NCBI GenBank assembly: GCA_001777915.1
Contig: MFFN01000009.1
Location: 23,454 to 87,453, forward strand
Direction of reading: 5' to 3'
DNA length: 64,000 bases
Source: Candidatus Edwardsbacteria bacterium RifOxyA12_full_54_48
GTDB taxonomy: Bacteria > Edwardsbacteria > AC1 > EtOH8
Both the position numbers and the translations under genes were made by a program. Under the pieces are notes generated by a model. That model searched no databases and was not told where the DNA came from. It saw only the letters and a list, made by a program, of their open reading frames with translations. Shown here piece by piece: positions 36,902 to 45,201 of the stretch. The stretch's first letter is position 1. Each line of letters begins with the position of its first letter.

Positions 36902-37167
36902 TGCAGGAGATAAAAGCGCTCATCGTCAACCGCCTGGGCATGCATGCCAGGCCGGCCGCCCTGTTCGTCAAGACATCCAGTAAGTTCCAGTCCAAGATCT
37001 GGGTCCGCAAGGATGATCTGGAGGTCAACGGAAAGAGCATCATGGGGGTGATGATGCTGGCCGCCGAACCCGGCAGCAGCCTGATCATCAAAGCCGACGG
37101 TCCGGACGAGCAGGAAGCCCTGGAGGCCCTGGCCAAGCTGGTAGCTGATAAATTCTATGAGGATTGA
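36901..37167 (+). CDS. ptsH: Phosphocarrier protein HPr
   Basis: The 88-aa protein has the EI-phosphorylated His15 in GMHARPAAL and the HprK-regulated Ser46 in NGKSIMGVM. Both sites present and an hprK gene upstream mean that serine regulation is possible. The ATG overlaps the GH57 stop (TGATG). EI follows 2 bp after its stop. Confidence 0.97.
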   Translation: MQEIKALIVNRLGMHARPAALFVKTSSKFQSKIWVRKDDLEVNGKSIMGVMMLAAEPGSSLIIKADGPDEQEALEALAKLVADKFYED

Positions 37168-37169
37168 TC

Positions 37170-38933
37170 ATGGCCAATGAGACCAGATTATACGGGATCC
37201 CCGTCTCCCCGGGTTTCGGCATCGGCCAGGCTTTCATCTATCGCAAAAACCTGCCGGTGCTCAAGCGGCGGATGGTGGATAATGCCAACAAGGAGATCGC
37301 CAGATTTCACAACGCCCTTAGCAACGCCCGGCTGGAGATCGCCGAGCTTCGGGATATGATCGCCGGCCGGCTGGGGAGGGATGAGGCCGAGCTGTGGACC
37401 GCCCAGCTGATGATGCTGGAGGACGTGACGGTGATCCAAGCCACCGCCGACAGGATCAGGGAAAAGAAACAGGATGCCGCCTCGGCCTTCCAGGAGACGA
37501 TCAGCCAGGTGGCCGAGACCATCGAGTCGTCCTCCAATCAGTATCTCAAAGAGCGGGTGGCCGATATCCGGGATATCTCCTGGCGGGTGATAAAACACAT
37601 CCAATCCGGGAATCCATCGGTTCTGCATAAGCTTTCCCGGAATTCGGTGGTGGTGTCCCACGACCTGTCGGCGGCCGATACTGCTTTGATGTCGGCCCGG
37701 AATATAGCCGGCTTCATCACCGAGGTGGGAGGCAAGACATCGCATACCGCCATTGTGGCCCGCTCCCTGGAGATCCCGGCGGTGGTGGGCATCAAGGACG
37801 CTCTGCAGCAGCCCCTGCCCGGCGCCATGGTCATCGTGGACGGCACCAGGGGGGTGGTCATACTGGACCCGCTGCCCCAGACCCTGGAATCTTACCAACA
37901 GGAGCAGAAGGAATACCAGAAGCATATCTCCGACCTGAAGAGGCTGCGGAAAAGCAAGCCGGTGACCCTGGACGGGCGCCGGATAGAATTGTCTGCCAAT
38001 ATAGAATTGCCGGAAGAGATCCCCTCGGTAAAATCACACGGGGCCAAGGGCATCGGGCTTTTCAGGACGGAATACCTTTTCCTGACATCCTCCCAGCTGC
38101 CCGATGAGGAGCAGCAGTTCGCTATCTACAAACAGGTAGCCGAGAAAATCGCCCCGGATCCGGTGATAATCCGCACTTTTGATCTGGGCGGGGACAAGAT
38201 CAACGGCCACGGCTTCTCGCCCGAGGCCAATCCCTTCCTGGGGTGGCGGGCCATCAGGTTCTGCCTGGACCGTCCGGAGATCTTCCGGGCCCAGCTCAGG
38301 GCCATCCTGAGGGCCTCGGCCTTCGGCTCGGTCAGGATCATGCTCCCCATGATCTGCTGCCTGGAGGAGGTAACCCAGACCAAGGTCATTCTGGATTCCA
38401 TCCGACTGGAGCTGGACGAAAAGAAGATCGCCTATGACCGCAACTGCCAGCTGGGAGTGATGATAGAGACCCCGGCAGCAGCCCTGACCAGCGACATCCT
38501 GGCCCCAGAGGTGGATTTCTTCAGCATCGGCTCCAACGATCTTACCCAATACACCCTGGCGGTGGACCGGGTCAACGAGAAGGTGGCTAAATTGTACGAT
38601 CCCTTCAATCCGGCGGTGCTTAAACTGATCAAGCAGGTGATAGAATCCGGGCACCGCTCAGGCATCTGGGTGGGCCTGTGCGGGGAGATGTGCGCCGATC
38701 CCCTGGCGGTGCCGCTGTTATTGGGATTGGGTCTGGATGAGTTCAGCATGAACGCGGTCTCGGTCCCCGAGGTCAAACGGATGATCCTCAAACTCAGGTT
38801 GGAGGATTGCCAAAAGGTGGCCGGGAGGGCCATGGAAGCAAAAAGCGCGTTGCAGGCCAGGACCGTACTTTCGGAGTTTGTACTGAACATCTTTCCGGAC
38901 CTGGCCCTGAGCTGTGCCCTGGAAAGATCATGA
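37170..38933 (+). CDS. ptsI: PTS enzyme I (PEP-protein phosphotransferase)
   Basis: The 587-aa protein has the swivelling His192 in GGKTSHTAIVARS, the PEP-binding part (GIGLFRTEYLFL, RTFDLGGDK, NPFLGWRAIR) and the C-terminal signature FFSIGSNDLTQYTLAVDR with the catalytic CGEM motif. It phosphorylates HPr from PEP. No sugar EII is present in the window, so HPr/EI/HprK probably serve regulation, unless EII genes exist elsewhere. ATG 37170 is preferred to the TTG at 37164. Confidence 0.97.
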   Translation: MANETRLYGIPVSPGFGIGQAFIYRKNLPVLKRRMVDNANKEIARFHNALSNARLEIAELRDMIAGRLGRDEAELWTAQLMMLEDVTVIQATADRIREKKQDAASAFQETISQVAETIESSSNQYLKERVADIRDISWRVIKHIQSGNPSVLHKLSRNSVVVSHDLSAADTALMSARNIAGFITEVGGKTSHTAIVARSLEIPAVVGIKDALQQPLPGAMVIVDGTRGVVILDPLPQTLESYQQEQKEYQKHISDLKRLRKSKPVTLDGRRIELSANIELPEEIPSVKSHGAKGIGLFRTEYLFLTSSQLPDEEQQFAIYKQVAEKIAPDPVIIRTFDLGGDKINGHGFSPEANPFLGWRAIRFCLDRPEIFRAQLRAILRASAFGSVRIMLPMICCLEEVTQTKVILDSIRLELDEKKIAYDRNCQLGVMIETPAAALTSDILAPEVDFFSIGSNDLTQYTLAVDRVNEKVAKLYDPFNPAVLKLIKQVIESGHRSGIWVGLCGEMCADPLAVPLLLGLGLDEFSMNAVSVPEVKRMILKLRLEDCQKVAGRAMEAKSALQARTVLSEFVLNIFPDLALSCALERS

Positions 38934-38985
38934 TGGAAAATGGAACGGACAACCATAAAACCAAAATATAATCAAAGAAGGAAAA

Positions 38986-40101
38986 ATGGACGAGAAGAAG
39001 AAACTGCAATTGCTGGATCTGGCCGCCCAATACCAGACCATCAAGCCGGAGATTGATGAGGCCATCGCCAAGGTGGTCTCCACCGGCGGATTCATCCTGG
39101 GCAAGACCGTGGAGGAGTTTGAAAAATCGGTAGCCGGGTTCGTGGGAGTGAAATACGGCATCGGGGTGAATTCTGGGACCGACGCCCTGTATCTGGCCCT
39201 TAAGGCCGCCGGGGTCAAGGAGGGGGATGAGGTGATCACCACCCCGTTCACCTTCATCGCCACCGCCGAGGTGATCTGCTGGATACCGGCCAAGCCGGTG
39301 TTCGTGGACATCTGCCCCGACACCCTTAACATCGATCCGGCCAAGCTGGAGAAAGCCATCAGCCCCAGGACCAAGGCCATCATCCCGGTCCACCTATACG
39401 GGCAGGCGGCCGACATGACCGCGATCATGGAGATAGCCAAAAAGCATAAACTGGCGGTGATCGAGGACTGCGCCCAGAGCCTGGGGGCCAAATACCAGGG
39501 CCAGCAGACCGGCAGCATCGGCCACATTGCGGGTTTAAGCTTTTTCCCCAGCAAGAACCTGGGGGCCTACGGCGATGGCGGTATGGTGCTGACCAATGAT
39601 GAGGAGATGATGAAGATGGTCAAGATGCTGCGCCAGCACGGGCAGGACAAGAAATACCACCACCTCAAGCTGGGGGTCAACTCCCGGCTGGATGCCCTGC
39701 AGGCCGCGGTGCTGTCGGTCAAGTTGAAGCATCTGGAAAGATGGAATCGGGCCCGACAGGAGAAGGCCGGATATTACAATCAGCGCTTTGCCGGGATCGG
39801 CGACATCAAAATTCCCCAGGTGCGCCCAAGCAATGAAGCCATCTATCACCAGTACACCCTGAGGACCGCCAAGCGGGATGCCATGGTGGAGTTCCTGGGG
39901 CAGAACGGGGTGCCGACCGCGGTGCATTATCCCATCCCGCTGCATATGCAGCCGGCCTTTGCATTTTTGGGTCACCAGAAGGGGGGCTTTCCGGTGGCCG
40001 AAGAGGCCGCCAGTCAGGTGTTCTCCCTGCCGATATACCCTGAGATCACCAGGGAACAGCAGGACCAGGTGGTGGACGCCATCGCCAAATTCTACAAATA
40101 A
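38986..40101 (+). CDS. DegT/DnrJ/EryC1/StrS-family sugar aminotransferase
   Basis: The 371-aa PLP enzyme has GVNSGTDALYLALKAAGV, TTPFTFIATAEVI, VIEDCAQSLGAKYQG and the PLP lysine K190 in FFPSKNLGAYGDGG. It would aminate a keto-sugar nucleotide for LPS O-antigen, capsule or glycoprotein sugars. No other sugar-nucleotide genes are adjacent, so the product cannot be named. GAAGGAAA precedes the ATG. Confidence 0.93.
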   Translation: MDEKKKLQLLDLAAQYQTIKPEIDEAIAKVVSTGGFILGKTVEEFEKSVAGFVGVKYGIGVNSGTDALYLALKAAGVKEGDEVITTPFTFIATAEVICWIPAKPVFVDICPDTLNIDPAKLEKAISPRTKAIIPVHLYGQAADMTAIMEIAKKHKLAVIEDCAQSLGAKYQGQQTGSIGHIAGLSFFPSKNLGAYGDGGMVLTNDEEMMKMVKMLRQHGQDKKYHHLKLGVNSRLDALQAAVLSVKLKHLERWNRARQEKAGYYNQRFAGIGDIKIPQVRPSNEAIYHQYTLRTAKRDAMVEFLGQNGVPTAVHYPIPLHMQPAFAFLGHQKGGFPVAEEAASQVFSLPIYPEITREQQDQVVDAIAKFYK

Positions 40102-40110
40102 AATATTAAA

Positions 40111-40134
40111 GACCCAGCCCGCAAGGGCTGGGTC
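40111..40134 (-). terminator. Hairpin between convergent genes, terminator of rlmN
   Basis: GACCCAGCCC pairs with GGGCTGGGTC over GCAA. Read leftward it is followed by TTTAATATTTT, so it best serves rlmN; it may also slow transcripts of the aminotransferase gene. Confidence 0.75.
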
Positions 40135-40154
40135 CTGGTGGTGGCAGCGTCTCT

Positions 40155-41210
40155 TCAGGTTTGTTTTGATATTGCCGCGGCCCTCAACTGCCCGCAGGCG
40201 GCGCTGATGTCCTGGCCTTTGCTGATCCTGACGGTCACCGCCACCCCCAACTGGTGCAGCCTTTCAAAGAAGGCCTGCTGGACCTGGGGCGATGAGGGCC
40301 TGAAGACACCTTCTCTGCCCCCCGGATTATAAGGTATCAGATTGACCTTGGCCGGGATGTTCTTTAATAACTTCGACAGTCGGTCGGCATCGCCCAAACT
40401 GTCGTTTATCCCGGCCAGCAGGATATATTCAAAGAACACCAGCTTGCCTTTCCGGTTGCTGAAATCCCGAGCGGCGGTCAGCAGCTCTTTTAAAGGATAT
40501 TTTTTATTTACCGGCATGATCTTATCTCGAACGGCATCACTGGTGGCGCTAAGGGATATGGCCAGCTTGAATTGCTCCGGTTCTTCCATCAGCCGTAAGA
40601 TGCCGGGCACTATTCCCGAGGTGGAGATGGTGATATGCCGGGCGCCGATGTTGAACCCCTGGTGCGAATTTATCAGCCGGGCGGCCGAGAGCGTAGCATC
40701 GTAATTGAGCATCGGCTCGCCCATGCCCATGAATACGATGTTGGTGATGCGATTCTGCCATCCCATCATGCCCTGCAGGTGGAACAGCTGGTCGACAATC
40801 TCCCCGGCGGTCAGGTTGCGGACCAAGCCCAGGGACCCGGTGGCGCAGAAGCCGCAGTTCAGCCTGCAGCCCAGCTGGGTGGAAAGGCAGGCGGTGAGGC
40901 GCTCCTTGCTGGGGATCAGCACGCTCTCGATCAGCTGGCTGTCGGCGGTCTCCAGCAGGATCTTCCGGCTGCCGTCCCGGGACCGGCGCTGGGTACTTAA
41001 CCGCAGTTCATCGGGCCGGAAAGTCTTCTCCAGACCGGTGCGCAGCTCCTTGGAGAGGTCGGTCATCCGGGAAAACTCCGAGACGCCTCGCTGATAGAAC
41101 CAGGCCATGATCTGCCGGGCATGGAAAGCCCTGGCCCCCAGCGGGGCCAGAGTTTTCTGCATCTCTTCGAGATCTAATCCCTTAAGGGAGGGGTTTGAAA
41201 TATTTTTCAT
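40155..41210 (-). CDS. rlmN: Dual-specificity 23S rRNA/tRNA adenine-C2 methyltransferase
   Basis: The 351-aa radical-SAM enzyme has the cluster motif CRLNCGFC (C115, C119, C122), GMGEPMLNYDATLSA, and the C-terminal catalytic cysteine in SAACGQLRAA. It methylates A2503 of 23S rRNA and A37 of some tRNAs. It is the only leftward gene between 9.5 and 44 kb. Its start lies 20 bp from the divergent zinc-ribbon gene. Confidence 0.95.
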   Translation of the reverse strand: MKNISNPSLKGLDLEEMQKTLAPLGARAFHARQIMAWFYQRGVSEFSRMTDLSKELRTGLEKTFRPDELRLSTQRRSRDGSRKILLETADSQLIESVLIPSKERLTACLSTQLGCRLNCGFCATGSLGLVRNLTAGEIVDQLFHLQGMMGWQNRITNIVFMGMGEPMLNYDATLSAARLINSHQGFNIGARHITISTSGIVPGILRLMEEPEQFKLAISLSATSDAVRDKIMPVNKKYPLKELLTAARDFSNRKGKLVFFEYILLAGINDSLGDADRLSKLLKNIPAKVNLIPYNPGGREGVFRPSSPQVQQAFFERLHQLGVAVTVRISKGQDISAACGQLRAAAISKQT

Positions 41211-41230
41211 TGTTCAATGATAATGGAGCT

Positions 41231-41968
41231 ATGGGCAAAAGTCAAGGACATAACGGCCGGTATCAGTGCCCGCAATGCGGTGCCGAAATCAGCCTCTCGC
41301 CAAAACGCCGCCTGGGCAACTGCCCTTTTTGCGGTTCGCGGCTGTATATGGAGCCCCGGGAAGTTGAGAACCGCTGGATGCTTCGCCCGGTCCTGATGCG
41401 CTCCGAATGCCACCGGATACTATCAGCCTGGCTGTGGGAGAACTATCAGGGAACGGCATCAGGCCTGGAGATCAGCCAAAGTCTGTGGGTCCCCTGGCTG
41501 AGGAAGGAGCGGAGAAAGGATGGCCAGTTTGCCGGACACAGCTATGAGCTGGCGGAAAAACCCGCTGACCCGCACATCACCAGGGTAAAAATCCCGCCGG
41601 GCGAATATGTCCGATTCGATAGTGAAAAAACCGCCGGTTTCGTTCTGCCAGAGGTTCCGGATGAAAAGCCGGGGCCGGGAGGCGTCATTATATACGTCCC
41701 CTTTCATGTTGCCAGCTTCAGCTACGGCGGAGAGCGAAGAAGCGCGGCAATAGAAGCTTCCACTGGAAGCCTGGCGGGATACCAGCCCGACAAGAAGGCC
41801 AAAATATCATTTCAGTGGGGAAGCCTGGCTATAGCCGGCGTAATATTTTTGCTCGAAGGCATGCTGATCAAGCCGGTGATAGCCAAGACCATAGTGCTGG
41901 GCCTGAGCTTCGCCATATTGGAGATCGGCATCAGCCTGCTGTGGGAGGGATGGGGATGGCGAAAGTAA
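41231..41968 (+). CDS. Zinc-ribbon membrane protein, unknown function (1 of 3)
   Basis: The protein (245 aa from ATG 41231; a TTG at 41195 could add 12 residues) begins with a rubredoxin-like ribbon: CPQC near residue 12 and CPFC near residue 30. There is a soluble beta-rich middle (about 40-190) and two C-terminal hydrophobic helices (about 194-212 and 216-234). It overlaps the next gene by 13 bp, so the products are coupled. I recognise no family; domain order suggests a cytosolic metal-ribbon head on an inner-membrane anchor. Confidence 0.65.
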   Translation: MGKSQGHNGRYQCPQCGAEISLSPKRRLGNCPFCGSRLYMEPREVENRWMLRPVLMRSECHRILSAWLWENYQGTASGLEISQSLWVPWLRKERRKDGQFAGHSYELAEKPADPHITRVKIPPGEYVRFDSEKTAGFVLPEVPDEKPGPGGVIIYVPFHVASFSYGGERRSAAIEASTGSLAGYQPDKKAKISFQWGSLAIAGVIFLLEGMLIKPVIAKTIVLGLSFAILEIGISLLWEGWGWRK

Positions 41969-42948
41969 CCGCCTTGCTTTGCCCGGTGTGCGGCTCCGGC
42001 CTGGTGGCAGAATCCGGCAGCATCCTGGCCCAATGCCGCTCCTGCCAGGCTTCGGTGGCCCTGGGCTCGCAAATGGGCTTCTACCGCTACTATGTGGAGC
42101 CCGGGATCAAGCGCAATGGGGCCATATCCCTGGCCGGGCAGGCCGCCGAGCTTTCCTTTGAGCCCATTGCCGCCCAGCTGATGTTCATTCCCGTCTGGCA
42201 TATTGATGCCGAGGCTTTTGGTTTTATCGGCGGACAGCGGCCGATAGTGGAGAGAATCCTGAAGATCCCCATCTCCGATGCCGAGGGCAACACCCTTTAT
42301 GAAAAGGAGATCAAGCAGAAGAGCGGCGGCGAGGTGGTGAAAAAGAGCTTGTGGATCAAGAAGGATTACCGGATGCTGGGCATCAAATGGAACGAGCTGG
42401 GGGGCTGCGATATCAAGGACATTGCGCCCGAAATGGAACTGATGCCGGAGGACGATGCCGAATTGTCCAGGCTGGGCCTGGTGCTGGAACCGGACGCGGC
42501 AGCCGAGCCGGAGATGATAGCGGAATCCACAAAATATTTCAAAGGCCAGATGTTGTATCCCTACGGGAGCTATCAGGGGTTGACCAGCCGGATCTCCCTG
42601 CTAAAGCAGAACCGGAGGCTGATCTATTACCCGGTGTGGCGGGTGCTGGGGTTTACCAAGAAAGGCCGGTTCAAATGCCTGGTTGACGGCGTAAACGGAA
42701 CGCAGATATATGTCAAGCAATACCGCCAGGCTAAAATCGCCCCCCCCACCAAACCCCTGATCGCCACCCTGGCAATAGCCTTGGCCCTGGGGATGATATT
42801 ATCCCCGCACCAGGTCTTTATGCAGGGCTGGCTGTCCTTTGTGGCGCCGTTCTTCCTGTTGGGATTCCTGGCCGGCGGCACCATGCTGAACCGCCTGATA
42901 CTGGATCGACTGGCCGAGAAGGCCGCCCGTTTCATCTGGAAGGTGTAA
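41956..42948 (+). CDS. Zinc-ribbon membrane protein, unknown function (2 of 3)
   Basis: The 330-aa protein starts with CPVC...CRSC (residues about 8-31), has a long soluble part, and ends with two hydrophobic helices (about 260-300). ATG 41956 with GGGAGGG upstream is chosen; the frame open from 41815 is within the previous gene. The middle has the same features as gene 1 (ribbon then beta-rich part), so the two may be distant paralogues. The stop codon is formed by the first bases of a dispersed repeat (42946-43040). Confidence 0.65.
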   Translation: MAKVTALLCPVCGSGLVAESGSILAQCRSCQASVALGSQMGFYRYYVEPGIKRNGAISLAGQAAELSFEPIAAQLMFIPVWHIDAEAFGFIGGQRPIVERILKIPISDAEGNTLYEKEIKQKSGGEVVKKSLWIKKDYRMLGIKWNELGGCDIKDIAPEMELMPEDDAELSRLGLVLEPDAAAEPEMIAESTKYFKGQMLYPYGSYQGLTSRISLLKQNRRLIYYPVWRVLGFTKKGRFKCLVDGVNGTQIYVKQYRQAKIAPPTKPLIATLAIALALGMILSPHQVFMQGWLSFVAPFFLLGFLAGGTMLNRLILDRLAEKAARFIWKV

Positions 42949-43040
42949 CCTAACCCCCAACCCCTTCCCCTTCGCAGTCAATATCTAAAGTAAAGCTCAG
43001 GGCAGGCTCTCGAGGGAAGGGGAAAAGGGGATGGGTTAAA
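42946..43040. repeat. Long dispersed hairpin repeat, left of the DUF559 cassette
   Basis: The left arm TAACCTAACCCCCAACCCCT and right arm AAGGGGAAAAGGGGATGGGT are separated by about 40 bp. It starts inside the stop of the preceding gene and ends 6 bp before the DUF559 gene. Confidence 0.8.
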
Positions 43041-43045
43041 AGACT

Positions 43046-43392
43046 ATGATTCGCAATCAACACTATACTCAAATAAAGCTGGCGATTGCTAAAAAAATGC
43101 GTCTGGAAATGACATCTGCTGAAGCATGTTTTTGGAAAGCTGTAAAGGGCAATAAACTAAATGGACTGCATTTCAGAAGACAACAGGTCGTTGATGGTTT
43201 CATTGCGGATTTTTACTGTGATAAACTGAAATTGGTGGTAGAAATTGATGGAGGTGTGCATGAGAAACAGAAAGCTTATGATGCCGAAAGAGACCGCATA
43301 ATTAAAACTCACAAAAAAAAATATTACGCTTTACTAACGAAGAGATTTTAAAAGATATTGAAAGAGTTTTGGGTAAAATATTGGAGATATAA
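43046..43392 (+). pseudogene. DUF559 endonuclease-like protein, broken by a one-base frameshift
   Basis: The frame 43046-43351 encodes 101 aa: MRLEMTSAEACFWKAVKGNK, GLHFRRQQVVDGFIADFYC and KLVVEIDGGVHEKQKAYDAERD, the DUF559/Vsr-like nuclease core with Asp and Glu-x-Asp positions. The frame derails after IIKTHKK at a run of nine A (about 43313-43321). One extra A restores the usual family ending ILRFTNEEILKDIERVLGKI, with a stop at 43390-43392. So it is either a real frameshift, slippage-dependent expression, or a sequencing/assembly error. AT-rich against GC-rich neighbours, and bracketed by two hairpin repeats, it looks like an inserted cassette splitting a zinc-ribbon gene cluster. Confidence 0.82.
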
Positions 43393-43443
43393 CCTAACCC
43401 CAACCCCTTCCCTCGAGGGAAGGGGGAAAGGGGATGGGTTAAA
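43390..43443. repeat. Dispersed hairpin repeat, right of the DUF559 cassette
   Basis: TAACCTAACCCCAACCCCTT and AAGGGGGAAAGGGGATGGGT form a nearly perfect hairpin around CCCTCGAGGG. It starts at the restored DUF559 stop codon and ends 4 bp before the next ATG. Confidence 0.85.
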
Positions 43444-43446
43444 AAC

Positions 43447-44100
43447 ATGAAACTCACTCCATTAAAATGCCCCCACTGCGGGGCCAAGCTGAAAATAACC
43501 GGGAACACCGTGCTGGCGGCCTGCCAATACTGCGGCCATGCCGCCGAATTCACCGGGGAATCGGCCATCAAGCTGGATCAGATTATAATTAAGTCCCAAG
43601 GTCCACCGGATATTCTCCTGCCGTTTTGGCGAATATCCTACCAGGCCAAAATATCCAGCTTGGCGGCCCATGCACCCCAAAGCCCTTTTCAGCAGGATGG
43701 TGCGGAGGCGTTTTTCCGGGGAAAGGATGTCAAGCCGGAGGACCTAGATATCCCTTCCCGGATGCTGGTGGCGGCCTTCAAAGTCAACAATTTCATCAAT
43801 TACACCGCCGACCTGAGCCAGGCGCTGAGTCTGAAGCTGGATCGTGATCTGCCGGAGAAGGAGGCGGAGAAATCCATGGATTACGGCCTGTGCTATTATG
43901 GCCACCTTGACGCTCAGGGCATGGTGGAGGTTCTGCTCAGGGTGCTGGCCAATAAAAAAAGCCGCGATATCCTGGACCTGGACTTCGATATCAAATGGGG
44001 GGAAAGAAATATCCTTTGGTGGCCGTTCAAACAGGACGGTGACTGCTGGAGGGATATGCTCTACGAGCAGAGGCTGCTGCAAAGCGCCCTGGAGAAGTGA
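43447..44100 (+). CDS. Zinc-ribbon protein, unknown function (3 of 3)
   Basis: The 217-aa protein begins CPHCGAKLKITGNTVLAACQ then YCGH, a two-CXXC ribbon at residues 8-31. A soluble mixed alpha/beta part follows; there are no membrane helices. It resembles the ribbons of genes 1 and 2 and probably belonged to the same operon before the DUF559 cassette. The ribosome site would be inside the repeat (GGGGATGGG). No family recognised. Confidence 0.65.
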   Translation: MKLTPLKCPHCGAKLKITGNTVLAACQYCGHAAEFTGESAIKLDQIIIKSQGPPDILLPFWRISYQAKISSLAAHAPQSPFQQDGAEAFFRGKDVKPEDLDIPSRMLVAAFKVNNFINYTADLSQALSLKLDRDLPEKEAEKSMDYGLCYYGHLDAQGMVEVLLRVLANKKSRDILDLDFDIKWGERNILWWPFKQDGDCWRDMLYEQRLLQSALEK

Positions 44101-44120
44101 TCCTCAAAATAAAATATAAA

Positions 44121-44147
44121 AAGCCCCGCAAAATGCGGGGCTTTTTA
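44121..44147 (+). terminator. Terminator of the zinc-ribbon operon
   Basis: AGCCCCGCA pairs with TGCGGGGCT over AAA, followed by a T-run. Confidence 0.92.
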
Positions 44148-44197
44148 TTATTCCTCTCCGCTATGGACTGCTTGCTAATGGCGGGGGAGAGGTCAGA

Positions 44198-44947
44198 TTA
44201 AAAGGCGTCGTAATAAGAGATCTTCACCGTCCGGCCCACCCGGGCCGATTCCTGGCCCTCCGGGCCGTTGCGCAGGATATTCCTGAGGTCGAATTCCATC
44301 ATCAGCTTCTGGTTGAACAGCCAGCGCAGGCCCAGGTTCAGATAGCCGTAGCCCTCGCCGTACTGCTGGTCCTCCAGGTTGTCGTTCAGGGCCATATCAT
44401 ACTCGGCGGCCAGCCACAGTTCCGGGTTAAGTGACTTCTCCAGCCCGCCGAAGAAGTTCAGAGTATTGTCGGGATTGGTGCGGTCCTCGATGCTGTAGTT
44501 GGCCCCGCCGTGAAAGGCCAGGGTGCCCATAAAACGGTAATTCTTGCTGGCCACGGCGTAAAATCCGGGGGATTTTGTCAGGTACCGGTTGTTGGCGAAG
44601 GGTCCGTTGCCCTGGTTGTTGAAGCCCAGGGCGACGCCCGGCCCGTAATAGCTCTCGTCGAAGATCCGGTACTTGGCCATGAACCCGGGCTGGGGATTCC
44701 ATTCGGGATTGCCGTAACCGATGATATTGTCCCCGCCGTATGCGAAGCCGAAGTTCAGACGGTCGAACAGCCCGAAGTTGAAACCCAGCAACAGGCCGCC
44801 CACCGGCTGCATCTTCAGGTTGATGGAGTAGGTGGCCCGGGCCAGGGTTCCGGCAGTGGGGTAATCAACCATCTCGCCGAATTGCACGGCATGGGCCGCA
44901 CCGCCCAGCAGGGCCAGAGTCAATGTTATAATGAAAATCTTCTTCAT
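44198..44947 (-). CDS. Predicted outer-membrane beta-barrel protein
   Basis: The 249-aa protein has a signal peptide (IFIITLTLALLGGAAHA). It then shows repeated amphipathic strands rich in Gly, Asn, Tyr and Phe (LLLGFNFGLFDRLNFGFAYG) and ends VKISYYDAF with a C-terminal Phe, as barrels do. ATG 44947 follows GGGAGAT with good spacing, so the TTG at 44959 is not used. The closest pattern I know is the YjbH/exopolysaccharide-type or generic outer-membrane barrel of FCB genomes. Function unknown. Confidence 0.65.
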   Translation of the reverse strand: MKKIFIITLTLALLGGAAHAVQFGEMVDYPTAGTLARATYSINLKMQPVGGLLLGFNFGLFDRLNFGFAYGGDNIIGYGNPEWNPQPGFMAKYRIFDESYYGPGVALGFNNQGNGPFANNRYLTKSPGFYAVASKNYRFMGTLAFHGGANYSIEDRTNPDNTLNFFGGLEKSLNPELWLAAEYDMALNDNLEDQQYGEGYGYLNLGLRWLFNQKLMMEFDLRNILRNGPEGQESARVGRTVKISYYDAF

Positions 44948-45201
44948 AATATCTCCCAAATAGCATTTCGGTAATTATATATATTTAAGGAAACTTTTGC
45001 AAGACAAATAAATGCCTTAAAAATTTTAACAGTAAAGACCCATATCTCCTTTGTTCTCTGTTAGGCCAAGACACCCCCTCTGTTTCTCCCCTTATTAGGG
45101 TAGAGGTGGGTCATAGAGAAAGATCAAAAGAAAAATTCTGTGCGCTCTGTGCCACTTCGACTAGCTCTGTGCACCGCTCAGTGGTAAAAAGGGTCCATAG
45201 C

